A stretch of DNA of 6,266 bases from Spirochaetota bacterium (GTDB lineage Bacteria; Spirochaetota; Spirochaetia; DSM-27196; PWMO01). The DNA lies in NCBI GenBank assembly GCA_009908925.1, contig JAAAOH010000309.1, positions 1-6,266 of the forward strand, written 5' to 3'. Below, piece by piece: positions 1-5,446 of the stretch. The number at the start of each line of letters is the position of its first letter. The stretch's first letter is position 1. The notes beneath the pieces are model-generated. The model was not told where the DNA came from. It was given only the letters and a program-made list of their open reading frames with translations, and ran no database searches. Position numbers and translations under genes: made by a program.

Positions 1-94
1 CGTCGCATATCACAACTGCAGGTCGGCGCTCGCTGAGCTCGCTCCCCCGGGCGGGGTCGAGATCGACCCAGTAGGCGGTGTAACGCTCAATCAT
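1..94 (-). CDS. MazF/PemK-family endoribonuclease toxin, N-terminal part only (runs off the left edge)
   Basis: MazF toxins are ribosome-independent mRNA interferases that cut RNA at short specific sequences and are held inactive by the cognate antitoxin. Reading the minus strand from the ATG at 94-92 gives 31 uninterrupted codons up to the window edge, beginning MIERYTAYWVDLDPARGSE and continuing through RRPAVVI. The pattern 'W-x-V-D-L-D-P-x-R-G-S-E ... R-P-A-V-V' is the N-terminal signature of the MazF/PemK fold (first beta strands plus the S1-S2 loop). The start is supported by an AGGAG motif 9 bases upstream (complement of 104-108), lying inside the antitoxin gene. The start codon overlaps the antitoxin stop in ATGATTGA, typical of translationally coupled toxin-antitoxin pairs. 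About three quarters of the protein is outside the window, so its integrity cannot be judged. Family identification is fairly secure; activity is not. Confidence 0.8.
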   Translation of the reverse strand, partial: MIERYTAYWVDLDPARGSELSERRPAVVICD

Positions 95-278
95 CGAGGC
101 GGTCTCCTGCGGTGTCGTCCCATTCGTCCCACTCAGCGCGCTCCGCTGCCTCGGCGGCCATCTCCCGATAGGATTCCCCGTAGCTGAGTGGCTCCTCGGC
201 GCTGCCCGCGCGGCGAAGCAGAATACCCTCCCGGCGCTCCTCGAGCTCGAGGGTGTCGCCCTCGTTGACGCGACGCAA
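87..278 (-). CDS. MazE/AbrB-type antitoxin, apparently N-terminally truncated
   Basis: The 63-residue product starts MRRVNEGDTLELEERREGI (TTG start) and ends in an acidic tail rich in W, D and E. 'EGDTLELEERREGILLRR' is the second half of an AbrB/MazE swapped-hairpin DNA-binding domain, and the remaining ~40 residues fit the acidic, flexible toxin-binding tail of MazE antitoxins. The usual first 20 or so residues of the AbrB fold, including the strand and loop-helix around 'GQVTIP', are missing. The frame stays open upstream only to an in-frame TGA at 311-309, and that extension (LIHAAFYITRLRR) does not restore the motif. No ATG in frame and no Shine-Dalgarno site was found. It overlaps the toxin start by 8 bases. 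I infer a shortened antitoxin that might still bind the toxin but should bind operator DNA poorly; it may equally be a remnant. Confidence 0.62.
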   Translation of the reverse strand: MRRVNEGDTLELEERREGILLRRAGSAEEPLSYGESYREMAAEAAERAEWDEWDDTAGDRLDD

Positions 279-310
279 ACGGGTGATGTAGAACGCAGCA
301 TGGATCAGTC

Positions 311-1759
311 ATGGCACGCATGAGCCGCCCGCGCATCCATTTCTATCACCCCGGCAGCTGGATCAACGACCCCAACGGCCTGGTCTTCGCGGACGGGGTG
401 TACCATCTCTTCTACCAGCAGAACCCCAACGGAACGGTGTGGGACGATATCCACTGGGGACACGCGACGAGTGCCGACGCCGTGAACTGGACGATCGAGC
501 GGCCCGCTCTTGCGCCGGATGCCTCGAGCGGGCTTCCCTTTTCCGGGACAGCCTGCAACAACAGGACCGGCGAAACGGCCGGCTCGGATTCCCCGGTTAC
601 GGCGAACGGGCTACTCGCGCTTTTCACCCGCTCTCTGAGAACTGCCGGCGGAAGCCTGGAAGAGCAGTATCTGGCCCGCTACGACCGGGAATCGGCGACC
701 TTCCGCGAGGTTTCGCCGAACCCCGTCATCCCGAATCCGGGGCTCCCGGATTTTAGAGATCCGAAGCTCTGGCGAAGCTCGGGCGGCTGGCATTCGGTCA
801 TCGCCTGTGGCGATCATCTGCGATTCTACCGCTCCGACGACCTGGTCACCTGGGAGGAAACCTCGAGGTTTGCCGCTCCCGTCGGCGCAGCCGGCGGCAT
901 CTGGGAGTGTCCCGACTTGCTGTCGTTTCGCGCCCCGGACGGGTCGACCGTGGATGTGCTCTTCGTGAGTATCGGGCAGCACGTGGCTTCCACCGCGGCA
1001 AACGTCGGATATTTCGTCGGCAACTTCGACGGCGAAGTCTTCCATCCCGACCGCGAATCGCCCTATCAGCCCTTTGACTGCGGCCTCGACTTCTATGCGG
1101 TCCAATCGTGGAGCGGCCTTGCCTCCGGGGCGCCTCTCGTCGTCGGGTGGATCGGGAACTGGGCGTATGCCGATCGCATTCCAGGCGACGACTTTGCCGG
1201 CTGTCTCTCCCTGCCGCGGAGCCTGGATCTCATTCGCAGAAACGGCCGCTGGACCCTGGCGCAGCGCCCGCTGCCCGCGTTTGCCGCACTGCGCCATACG
1301 CCGGCGGTGCCGCAGGCCGCGAGCGCTGGTCGGCTCGAGTGGCGCTTCGAGGCGGGGCGCGCCTTCGTGGCGAGGTGCTCCTGGGCGCCGGCAGCCGGCG
1401 ACACCCTCGAGCTCGCGATAACCGACGCCGATGGGCGCTCGCTCTTTGTTTCCATCTCGGCGACGGGGGGCGAGTTTCGCCTCACCCTGGACCGCGGCCA
1501 GCTCTGGGACACCGACGTGCCGTCCGAGCGCATCACCGAGTTCACTGTAGACGCGGCCGCCGGCCGAGAGGTCGTCACCATGGAGCTCTACGTGGACACG
1601 TGCGCCGTTGAGCTCTTCTTCGACGACGGGGCGATTGCGGCGACCGAGATTGTCCCCTGGAGTGACAGTGAGCGAACCGCCGTCGCCCGGTGGAGTGCCG
1701 GGGGCGAAGACGACGTGAGCTGGGAAGTCATGCCGCTTAGGCCAATTTCGATCGGGTGA
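311..1759 (+). CDS. Glycoside hydrolase family 32 enzyme (beta-fructofuranosidase / exo-fructanase)
   Basis: This 482-residue enzyme should hydrolyse beta-fructosidic bonds in sucrose, fructo-oligosaccharides, inulin or levan with retention of configuration. All three GH32 catalytic motifs are visible: WINDPNG at residues 17-23 (nucleophile D20), FRDPKL at 148-153 (transition-state stabiliser D150) and WECPDL at 198-203 (acid/base E199). Supporting family motifs include YHLFYQQNP at 31-39, HWGHATS at 48-54 and FSGTA at 77-81. Residues 1 to about 320 form the five-bladed propeller; from about 330 to the end is the beta-sandwich module, with the typical 'ELYVDTCAVELFFDDG' segment near residue 430. 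Length is normal for the family. No signal peptide is present, so it is probably cytoplasmic and depends on imported small substrates. ATG 311 and ATG 320 are both possible starts; neither has a ribosome binding site. No sugar transporter, fructokinase or regulator lies nearby. Substrate preference cannot be decided from sequence alone. Confidence 0.93.
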   Translation: MARMSRPRIHFYHPGSWINDPNGLVFADGVYHLFYQQNPNGTVWDDIHWGHATSADAVNWTIERPALAPDASSGLPFSGTACNNRTGETAGSDSPVTANGLLALFTRSLRTAGGSLEEQYLARYDRESATFREVSPNPVIPNPGLPDFRDPKLWRSSGGWHSVIACGDHLRFYRSDDLVTWEETSRFAAPVGAAGGIWECPDLLSFRAPDGSTVDVLFVSIGQHVASTAANVGYFVGNFDGEVFHPDRESPYQPFDCGLDFYAVQSWSGLASGAPLVVGWIGNWAYADRIPGDDFAGCLSLPRSLDLIRRNGRWTLAQRPLPAFAALRHTPAVPQAASAGRLEWRFEAGRAFVARCSWAPAAGDTLELAITDADGRSLFVSISATGGEFRLTLDRGQLWDTDVPSERITEFTVDAAAGREVVTMELYVDTCAVELFFDDGAIAATEIVPWSDSERTAVARWSAGGEDDVSWEVMPLRPISIG

Positions 1760-1777
1760 GGCCCGGGCAGGGGAGAA

Positions 1778-1794
1778 GGCCCGCTGAACGGGCC
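1778..1794. terminator. Short GC hairpin between convergent genes
   Basis: GGCCCG (1778-1783) and CGGGCC (1789-1794) form a perfect 6-bp stem with a 5-base CTGAA loop. It lies in the 38-bp gap between the stop of the GH32 gene and the stop of the converging oxidoreductase gene, where a bidirectional terminator would be expected. No T tract follows on the plus strand, and only a mixed TTCTCCCC follows on the minus strand. It is therefore a weak intrinsic terminator at best. Confidence 0.35.
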
Positions 1795-1797
1795 CGC

Positions 1798-3285
1798 CTA
1801 CCCGAGCTCCCGCGTCACCCGCCGGGCGATGTCCTTTCCGTCCTTCGCAGCGGTGGGGAGACCGCCGCCGGGAGCGGTCCACTGGCCGATCATCGCGAAG
1901 CGCGAGAGGCCGGGCAGGGTCTTGGGAAGCGATGTGGAGACCGTCTGCGGGGTTGGGGCGAAGCCCTCGTAGCTTCCGCTTCGATTCGCCGTGTACCGGA
2001 TGACGGTGTGGGGCGTGGAGACGTCCACGACCTCCACCGCTTCGCGGATGCCGCCGAAGGTGGTCTCGAGGTTGTCGATGACCGCCTTCGCGACCGCGTC
2101 CTTTGCCCCCTCATAGGCCGGCCGATCGTTTTGAGCCACATGGTGCCAGTAGTCGCCGTTCCAGGTGTTGAGCAGCACCGAGACGAAGGTCCCGCCCTCG
2201 GGCGCCAGGGTCGGATCGAAGTTGTAGACGGTGAGACTGGCCCGCTCATGCGTGCTTCCGTCGGGAAGCTCGATGGGGTCGGTCAGTCGAAGCATGCACG
2301 CGTGGGGCAGGTGCGAGAGATCCCGCCCTATGCCGAGCCCGACAAACACGCTCGATGGAAACAGCGGATAGGTGTCGTGCGCTTTCTGCAGTTTGGGTGA
2401 TGTGAAACGCCCGCCGAGCATCGAGTTGAGGGTGGCGTAGCCGTCGGCCGCCGATATCACGTAGTCCGCCGGAATCTCCTCTCCGGAGTCGAGGCGGACA
2501 CCAGTCGCCCGCCCGCCCTCGGTGAGGATCTCCGAGACCGGGGCGTTGTAGCGGACCTTCCCGCCGAGCTCGCGGTAGCGGCGTTCGATGTTTCTGGCGA
2601 GTCTCAGCGACCCGCCGACGGGGTAGCCCGCGCTCTTCGAGTGTTGCATTGCGAGCCCGAGCGACAGGGAGATGGAACTCCAGTCATCGGGGATGCCGGC
2701 GGAGAGCGCCTCGCGCAGTCGCGGATTGGTGAACCGCGCCGCGTACTCGCCTATTGTCGTTCGCGCCTGAGATATAATCTGAGGCATCCTCGCGAGAGTG
2801 GAAAGGCGCATTCCGAGGCGGGCCCCCGCCCCGAGCTCTTCCCCGGTCTCGCCATGGACGAACCCGGAGAGCTTTCGGAGCATGCGGGTGAAGCGGCGAA
2901 TCTGCTGCTCGTCCTCCGGCGCCACGCGCAGTAGCTCCTCCTCGAGCCGGTCCGCGTCACTGTAGAGCGTCAGGGTTTCACCGTCCTCGAAGTTGAATTG
3001 CGTGAAAAACTCGTGGTCGATGATCGCGGTCCGGCTTCCGTCCTCGTTGTCGAATGCGCCGAGCTCATCCCACAACCCGTAGAAGCCGGCGCCCGGGCGC
3101 GAGCCCATTAGCCAGTGCACGCAGTAGTCGATCGTGTAGCCGCTCCGCTTCCAGGCCGTGCACAGACCGCCTGGGATAGAGTGCTTCTCCAGGATTTCGG
3201 TTTCGTAACCGCTTCGGGCGAGGTACGATCCTGCGGACAATCCGGCAATGCCGGCCCCGATGATAACGACGCGCGCTGTGTTCAT
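1798..3285 (-). CDS. FAD-dependent oxidoreductase, CrtI / phytoene-desaturase-like (COG1233 type)
   Basis: This 495-residue flavoprotein belongs to the amine-oxidase-like superfamily that includes phytoene desaturases and retinol saturases. The N-terminal dinucleotide-binding motif is complete: VVIIGAGIAGLSAGSYL at residues 6-22, followed by the ribose-binding acidic residue E33 in 'ILEKH' and the PGG at 38-40. The C-terminal FAD-contacting motif GQWTAPGGGLPTAA starts at residue 467. 'CVHWLMGSRPG' near residue 55 resembles a subgroup common in anaerobic bacteria whose substrates are unknown. Length is normal for CrtI-like proteins. No signal peptide is visible; enzymes of this type are cytosolic or loosely membrane-bound. 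No crtB, crtY or other carotenoid gene is in the window, so carotenoid desaturation is only one possibility. The ATG at 3285 has no Shine-Dalgarno site but has a well-placed promoter immediately upstream. The fold is secure; the substrate is not. Confidence 0.9.
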   Translation of the reverse strand: MNTARVVIIGAGIAGLSAGSYLARSGYETEILEKHSIPGGLCTAWKRSGYTIDYCVHWLMGSRPGAGFYGLWDELGAFDNEDGSRTAIIDHEFFTQFNFEDGETLTLYSDADRLEEELLRVAPEDEQQIRRFTRMLRKLSGFVHGETGEELGAGARLGMRLSTLARMPQIISQARTTIGEYAARFTNPRLREALSAGIPDDWSSISLSLGLAMQHSKSAGYPVGGSLRLARNIERRYRELGGKVRYNAPVSEILTEGGRATGVRLDSGEEIPADYVISAADGYATLNSMLGGRFTSPKLQKAHDTYPLFPSSVFVGLGIGRDLSHLPHACMLRLTDPIELPDGSTHERASLTVYNFDPTLAPEGGTFVSVLLNTWNGDYWHHVAQNDRPAYEGAKDAVAKAVIDNLETTFGGIREAVEVVDVSTPHTVIRYTANRSGSYEGFAPTPQTVSTSLPKTLPGLSRFAMIGQWTAPGGGLPTAAKDGKDIARRVTRELG

Positions 3286-3291
3286 GGACGT

Positions 3292-3320
3292 ATAGTAGGG
3301 CGAGCCGAGGGAGCCTGCAA
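3292..3320 (-). promoter_or_regulatory. Predicted sigma-70-type promoter of the FAD oxidoreductase gene (leaderless arrangement)
   Basis: On the minus strand, TTGCAG (3320-3315) and TACTAT (3297-3292) are separated by exactly 17 bp. The TACTAT hexamer matches the -10 consensus at its most conserved positions (T1, A2, A5, T6). Only six bases separate it from the ATG at 3285, so transcription would begin at or next to the start codon. There is no ribosome binding site in between, which agrees with a leaderless mRNA. The -35 lies inside one arm of the inverted repeat at 3314-3334. Confidence 0.5.
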
Positions 3321-3334
3321 GCCTTTTTTGCAGG
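3314..3334. repeat. Perfect 7-bp inverted repeat in the regulator-oxidoreductase gap
   Basis: CCTGCAA (3314-3320) and TTGCAGG (3328-3334) are exact inverted copies around a 7-base spacer that is T-rich on the plus strand. It lies 26 bases after the stop of the receiver-PAS gene and overlaps the predicted -35 of the oxidoreductase gene. It could be an operator for a dimeric regulator or a hairpin ending the regulator transcript. Absence of a following T tract on the minus strand makes an intrinsic terminator less likely. Confidence 0.45.
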
Positions 3335-3360
3335 TGTCTGAGTTTGGCCCTATGCCGCGC

Positions 3361-4143
3361 TCAGCTCGAACGCTCCGCGATACCCGGGAGGGCATCAAGG
3401 GGAATATCGAGGCAGAAGAGTTCCGCCTCGCCGGCGGCGTTGCGCGTTACGCTGTGACTCGAGCGCACTCGCACCGGCGAGCCGTTCTTGTGCAGGAGTG
3501 TGAGCGTCTCGGGCGCGTGCGGGTGCTCGGTGATGATCATGTCCCGAACCGCTTCTCTGACCTCGCACACCATATCCGGCGGGATGATGAGGTCCCAGAG
3601 CTTTTCGCCGACAGCTTCCGCGGCGGTGTAGCCGTAGATGAGCTCAGAGGCGGCGTTCCAGTAGTTTGTTGTACCGTCGGCCGCGTAGCCCTGAACCGCC
3701 ACCTCCCGCACCTGGGAGAGGACACTCTGGAACCGCTCCTCACTGTGGCTCAGTCGCAGCGCCATCTTCACGGAGGTCAGCAGAACTACGGGGCCGGCGC
3801 TTTTAACGACGTAGCCGTAGGAGGTGATCTTCTCGGTTCTCTCGACAATTTCGGTCTCGGTGTGGCCTGATAGAAACAGTACCGGAATTCTGTTCGTTGT
3901 CAGGATCTCGCGGGCCGCCTCGGTGCCGTCCATGCCCCGTCCGAGGTCAATGTCCATGAGTATCAAATCGATCCGCGTGCTTCGGGCTGGGTCGCGTACT
4001 GTCTCGACAGCCTGCTCCCCTGTATGGGCCTTTAGCACCGAATACCCCGCCCCCACGAGCGTTTGTTCTTCATAAAGCGCAATCAGCGCCTCGTCTTCCA
4101 CCAGCAGGATTCCGGCGTCTGCCATTCTTACATTGTTGTACAC
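3361..4143 (-). CDS. Response-regulator receiver domain fused to a PAS domain, no effector domain
   Basis: The product (260 residues from GTG 4143, or 254 from ATG 4125) receives phosphate from a histidine kinase and probably relays it by protein contact. The receiver spans about residues 11-125: acidic pocket E16 and D17 in LLVEDE, phosphoacceptor D64 in LILMDIDLG, switch residue S92 in LFLSGHT, aromatic Y111 and conserved K114 in YGYVVK. A PAS domain follows at about 136-250 (EERFQSVLSQ, then YWNAASELIYGYTAAEAVGEK, a PAS core pattern, written here in segments). The protein then ends with no histidine kinase, ATPase, DNA-binding or cyclase domain. In spirochaetes similar receiver-PAS modules often continue into a HisKA_2-type kinase, so this may be a shortened paralogue or a single-step adaptor. 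GTG 4143 fits the predicted promoter; ATG 4125 gives a tidier N-terminus. No partner kinase is in the window. Confidence 0.88.
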   Translation of the reverse strand: MYNNVRMADAGILLVEDEALIALYEEQTLVGAGYSVLKAHTGEQAVETVRDPARSTRIDLILMDIDLGRGMDGTEAAREILTTNRIPVLFLSGHTETEIVERTEKITSYGYVVKSAGPVVLLTSVKMALRLSHSEERFQSVLSQVREVAVQGYAADGTTNYWNAASELIYGYTAAEAVGEKLWDLIIPPDMVCEVREAVRDMIITEHPHAPETLTLLHKNGSPVRVRSSHSVTRNAAGEAELFCLDIPLDALPGIAERSS

Positions 4144-4150
4144 AGCGTAT

Positions 4151-4178
4151 ATGGTATGTATTGCAAAGAATTATGCAA
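4151..4178 (-). promoter_or_regulatory. Candidate promoter of the receiver-PAS gene
   Basis: On the minus strand TTGCAT (4178-4173) is followed after 16 bp by TACCAT (4156-4151), which keeps T1, A2, A5 and T6 of the -10 consensus. Seven bases then separate it from the GTG at 4143. No Shine-Dalgarno sequence precedes that GTG, so the spacing suits a leaderless transcript. The region is AT-rich compared with its surroundings. If translation starts at ATG 4125 instead, the transcript would have a leader of about 18 bases. Confidence 0.35.
4161..4178. repeat. Short inverted repeat in the divergent intergenic region
   Basis: TTGCA (4161-4165) and TGCAA (4174-4178) are inverted copies around an 8-base AT-rich spacer. 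The right arm coincides with the predicted -35 of the receiver-PAS gene. It lies between that gene and the divergent ERCC4 nuclease gene. Five-base arms can arise by chance, so an operator role is only a suggestion. Confidence 0.25.
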
Positions 4179-4223
4179 CCCGGAGCCATAACACATCGCC
4201 ACTCGCCGCGCCGGCGGCCGGAG

Positions 4224-4232
4224 TGCTATAGT
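4224..4232 (+). promoter_or_regulatory. Extended -10 promoter element of the ERCC4 nuclease gene
   Basis: TGCTATAGT combines an extended -10 TGn (4224-4226) with TATAGT (4227-4232), five of six matches to TATAAT. Six bases (GCGCGC) separate it from the ATG at 4239, and there is no Shine-Dalgarno motif. No recognisable -35 lies 17 bp upstream, as is usual for extended -10 promoters. It supports ATG 4239 as the true start and again implies a leaderless mRNA. Confidence 0.5.
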
Positions 4233-4238
4233 GCGCGC

Positions 4239-5402
4239 ATGGCCGAGCAGGCAGTATGGATAGAGTCGGAAACCGGAAATCCGCGGTTTCCCTATCGCAT
4301 CGAGATCAGGCGTGGCGCCCAACAGGTGATCGCGCTGTGGGTGCAGGACCGGTGGCCGGGTTCGGGGAAGCAGATCTTCTGCCTACGCGAAGGGAAGTCG
4401 GAAGCGACCGACGACGCCGGAGAGCGGAACGCCGCCGGCGGGGATGACGCTGCCGCCGAGGCCGGGCTCCGCGAAGTCGACCGGGTTCCTATCACCAGGC
4501 TCGATCGATACGGCAAGCAGCTCTCGGTTATCCTCGACCGCCCGAGGCGAAAGCGCTGCAACTTCCTGTTTCTCGAGAAGCGCTACAAGAACAAGCCCGG
4601 AAGCTACGAGCAGATCTTCTTCCGAACGCAGAGTGCCATGCAGCAGCACCGCTCCGCCTCGCGGGTGCAGCTCCACGCCCACGGCGCCTATCGCGTGGTC
4701 ATCGACTCTGCGGAGCGCTACCCCTGGAAGTTCGGCGGCGTCCCGGCCGAGCGCAGAAGGCTGCCCGCGGGGGACTACGCAGTGGAAGTTGACGGCGAGC
4801 TCGCGGCGGTGGCGGAGCGCAAGACCTTCGAGAACATGCTCACCGACTTCGGCGCCGTGAGGGTGCTCCACGGCAAGCTCGACGACCTCTCGCGGTGGAC
4901 CCGTTCAGCCCTCGTCATCGAGGGGGAGTACCGCGACTTTCTCAGCACCGCGAAGCTCGCCGGGCGATGGCCGGCCTCACATGCCGCGCGGGTTCTCTCG
5001 GAGCTCCACGTGCTCCACCCCACCGTGCAGATCATCTATGCGGGAAGCCGCAAGGCCGCGGAGCAGTGGTGCGTCGCCTGGTTTGCCGCATGCGCCAAAG
5101 AACTCTGGCACCGGCGAGGGGATGAGCCGGACGGCGAGGCACTCGGCGACGTGCTCGGCGAGCCGCCGGCGCTCTACGGTGATCAACGTGTCAGCACCCC
5201 TGCCGACACCGGCGAGGCACTCAGGCGTCTCATCCTCTCCGGCGCCGATCTCCCACGGCCGTTCGCCATCGGTGATCTCCGCGCGGCCTTTCCCGGTGTC
5301 TCGGATGCCCGAATCCGCTCCACGCTCCAGGCCCTCAAGCGCGAGGGGCGGATCGAGTCGGAAGGTGCGGGCCGCGCCTCGCGGTGGTGGGTGCTGTCAT
5401 AG
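4239..5402 (+). CDS. XPF/ERCC4-type nuclease with C-terminal winged-helix-like region
   Basis: The 387-residue product carries an ERCC4 nuclease domain, the metal-dependent fold of XPF, Mus81 and Hef that cuts branched or flap DNA. Visible motifs are VVIDSAERYPW at residues 153-163 (D156, E159), LPAGDY at 175-180 (D179) and AERKTFEN at 192-199 (E193, R194, K195), then the hydrophobic strand ALVIEG at 224-229. The classical GDx(n)ERKxxxD signature is thus intact except that its last Asp is Asn199. Residues 1-145 (including FLFLEKRYKNKPGSYEQIFF) match no domain I recognise. Residues about 344-386 (IGDLRAAFP ... ALKREGRIE) look like a winged helix. The tandem HhH motif of XPF is absent, so DNA targeting may use the winged helix. 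ATG 4239 was chosen over a TTG at 4161 because the promoter lies just before it and the upstream residues look non-coding. A DNA repair or mobile-element role is inference. Confidence 0.82.
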   Translation: MAEQAVWIESETGNPRFPYRIEIRRGAQQVIALWVQDRWPGSGKQIFCLREGKSEATDDAGERNAAGGDDAAAEAGLREVDRVPITRLDRYGKQLSVILDRPRRKRCNFLFLEKRYKNKPGSYEQIFFRTQSAMQQHRSASRVQLHAHGAYRVVIDSAERYPWKFGGVPAERRRLPAGDYAVEVDGELAAVAERKTFENMLTDFGAVRVLHGKLDDLSRWTRSALVIEGEYRDFLSTAKLAGRWPASHAARVLSELHVLHPTVQIIYAGSRKAAEQWCVAWFAACAKELWHRRGDEPDGEALGDVLGEPPALYGDQRVSTPADTGEALRRLILSGADLPRPFAIGDLRAAFPGVSDARIRSTLQALKREGRIESEGAGRASRWWVLS

Positions 5403-5408
5403 GCGCGG

Positions 5409-5437
5409 TTGCGCGCGCGGGCTACATACAGTACACT
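5409..5437 (+). promoter_or_regulatory. Predicted promoter of the vapBC pair (leaderless arrangement)
   Basis: TTGCGC (5409-5414) and TACACT (5432-5437) are separated by exactly 17 bp in the 41-bp gap after the ERCC4 gene. TACACT matches the -10 consensus at T1, A2, A4 and T6. Six bases remain before the ATG at 5444 and contain no ribosome binding site. The pair therefore probably has its own promoter rather than depending on the upstream nuclease gene. Confidence 0.45.
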
Positions 5438-5446
5438 TAATGTATG
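5425..5446. promoter_or_regulatory. Inverted repeat, probable autoregulatory operator of vapBC
   Basis: CATACA (5425-5430) and TGTATG (5441-5446) are perfect inverted copies around a 10-base spacer, putting arm centres 16 bp apart. The repeat brackets the predicted -10 and its right arm includes the start codon of the antitoxin. Ribbon-helix-helix antitoxins bind such paired half-sites and repress their own operon with the toxin as co-repressor. Further TGTAT copies occur just inside the gene (5464-5468 and 5478-5482). Confidence 0.45.

Noticed and set aside
300..323. ATG at 300 as an alternative start before the GH32 gene
   Set aside because: It is out of frame and meets a stop after seven codons (ATG GAT CAG TCA TGG CAC GCA TGA).
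133..336. 67-residue minus-strand ORF overlapping the antitoxin
   Set aside because: It is Arg-rich shadow coding; the antitoxin frame is supported by motif and by coupling with the MazF start.
611..1882. 423-residue minus-strand ORF opposite the GH32 gene
   Set aside because: It is antisense to a gene with full GH32 catalytic motifs, has a low-complexity composition rich in R, G, A and P, and shows no domain; long shadow frames are common in GC-rich DNA.
1756..2400. 214-residue plus-strand ORF opposite the oxidoreductase
   Set aside because: It shadows the C-terminal part of the CrtI-like gene, has no recognisable motif and no ribosome binding site.
3115..3870. 251-residue plus-strand ORF across the oxidoreductase and receiver-PAS genes
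   Set aside because: It spans two well-supported genes and their promoter region on the other strand and has no domain pattern.
4161..4238. 26-codon upstream extension of the ERCC4 frame from a TTG start
   Set aside because: It would pass through the extended -10 element, overlaps the promoter of the divergent gene, and its residues show no domain continuity.
5132..5222. 13-bp direct repeat CGGCGAGGCACTC at 5132-5144 and 5210-5222 within the ERCC4 gene
   Set aside because: Both copies are in frame and encode part of Gly-Glu-Ala-Leu using the preferred codons of this GC-rich genome; two copies 78 bp apart with no further units are most simply explained by chance.
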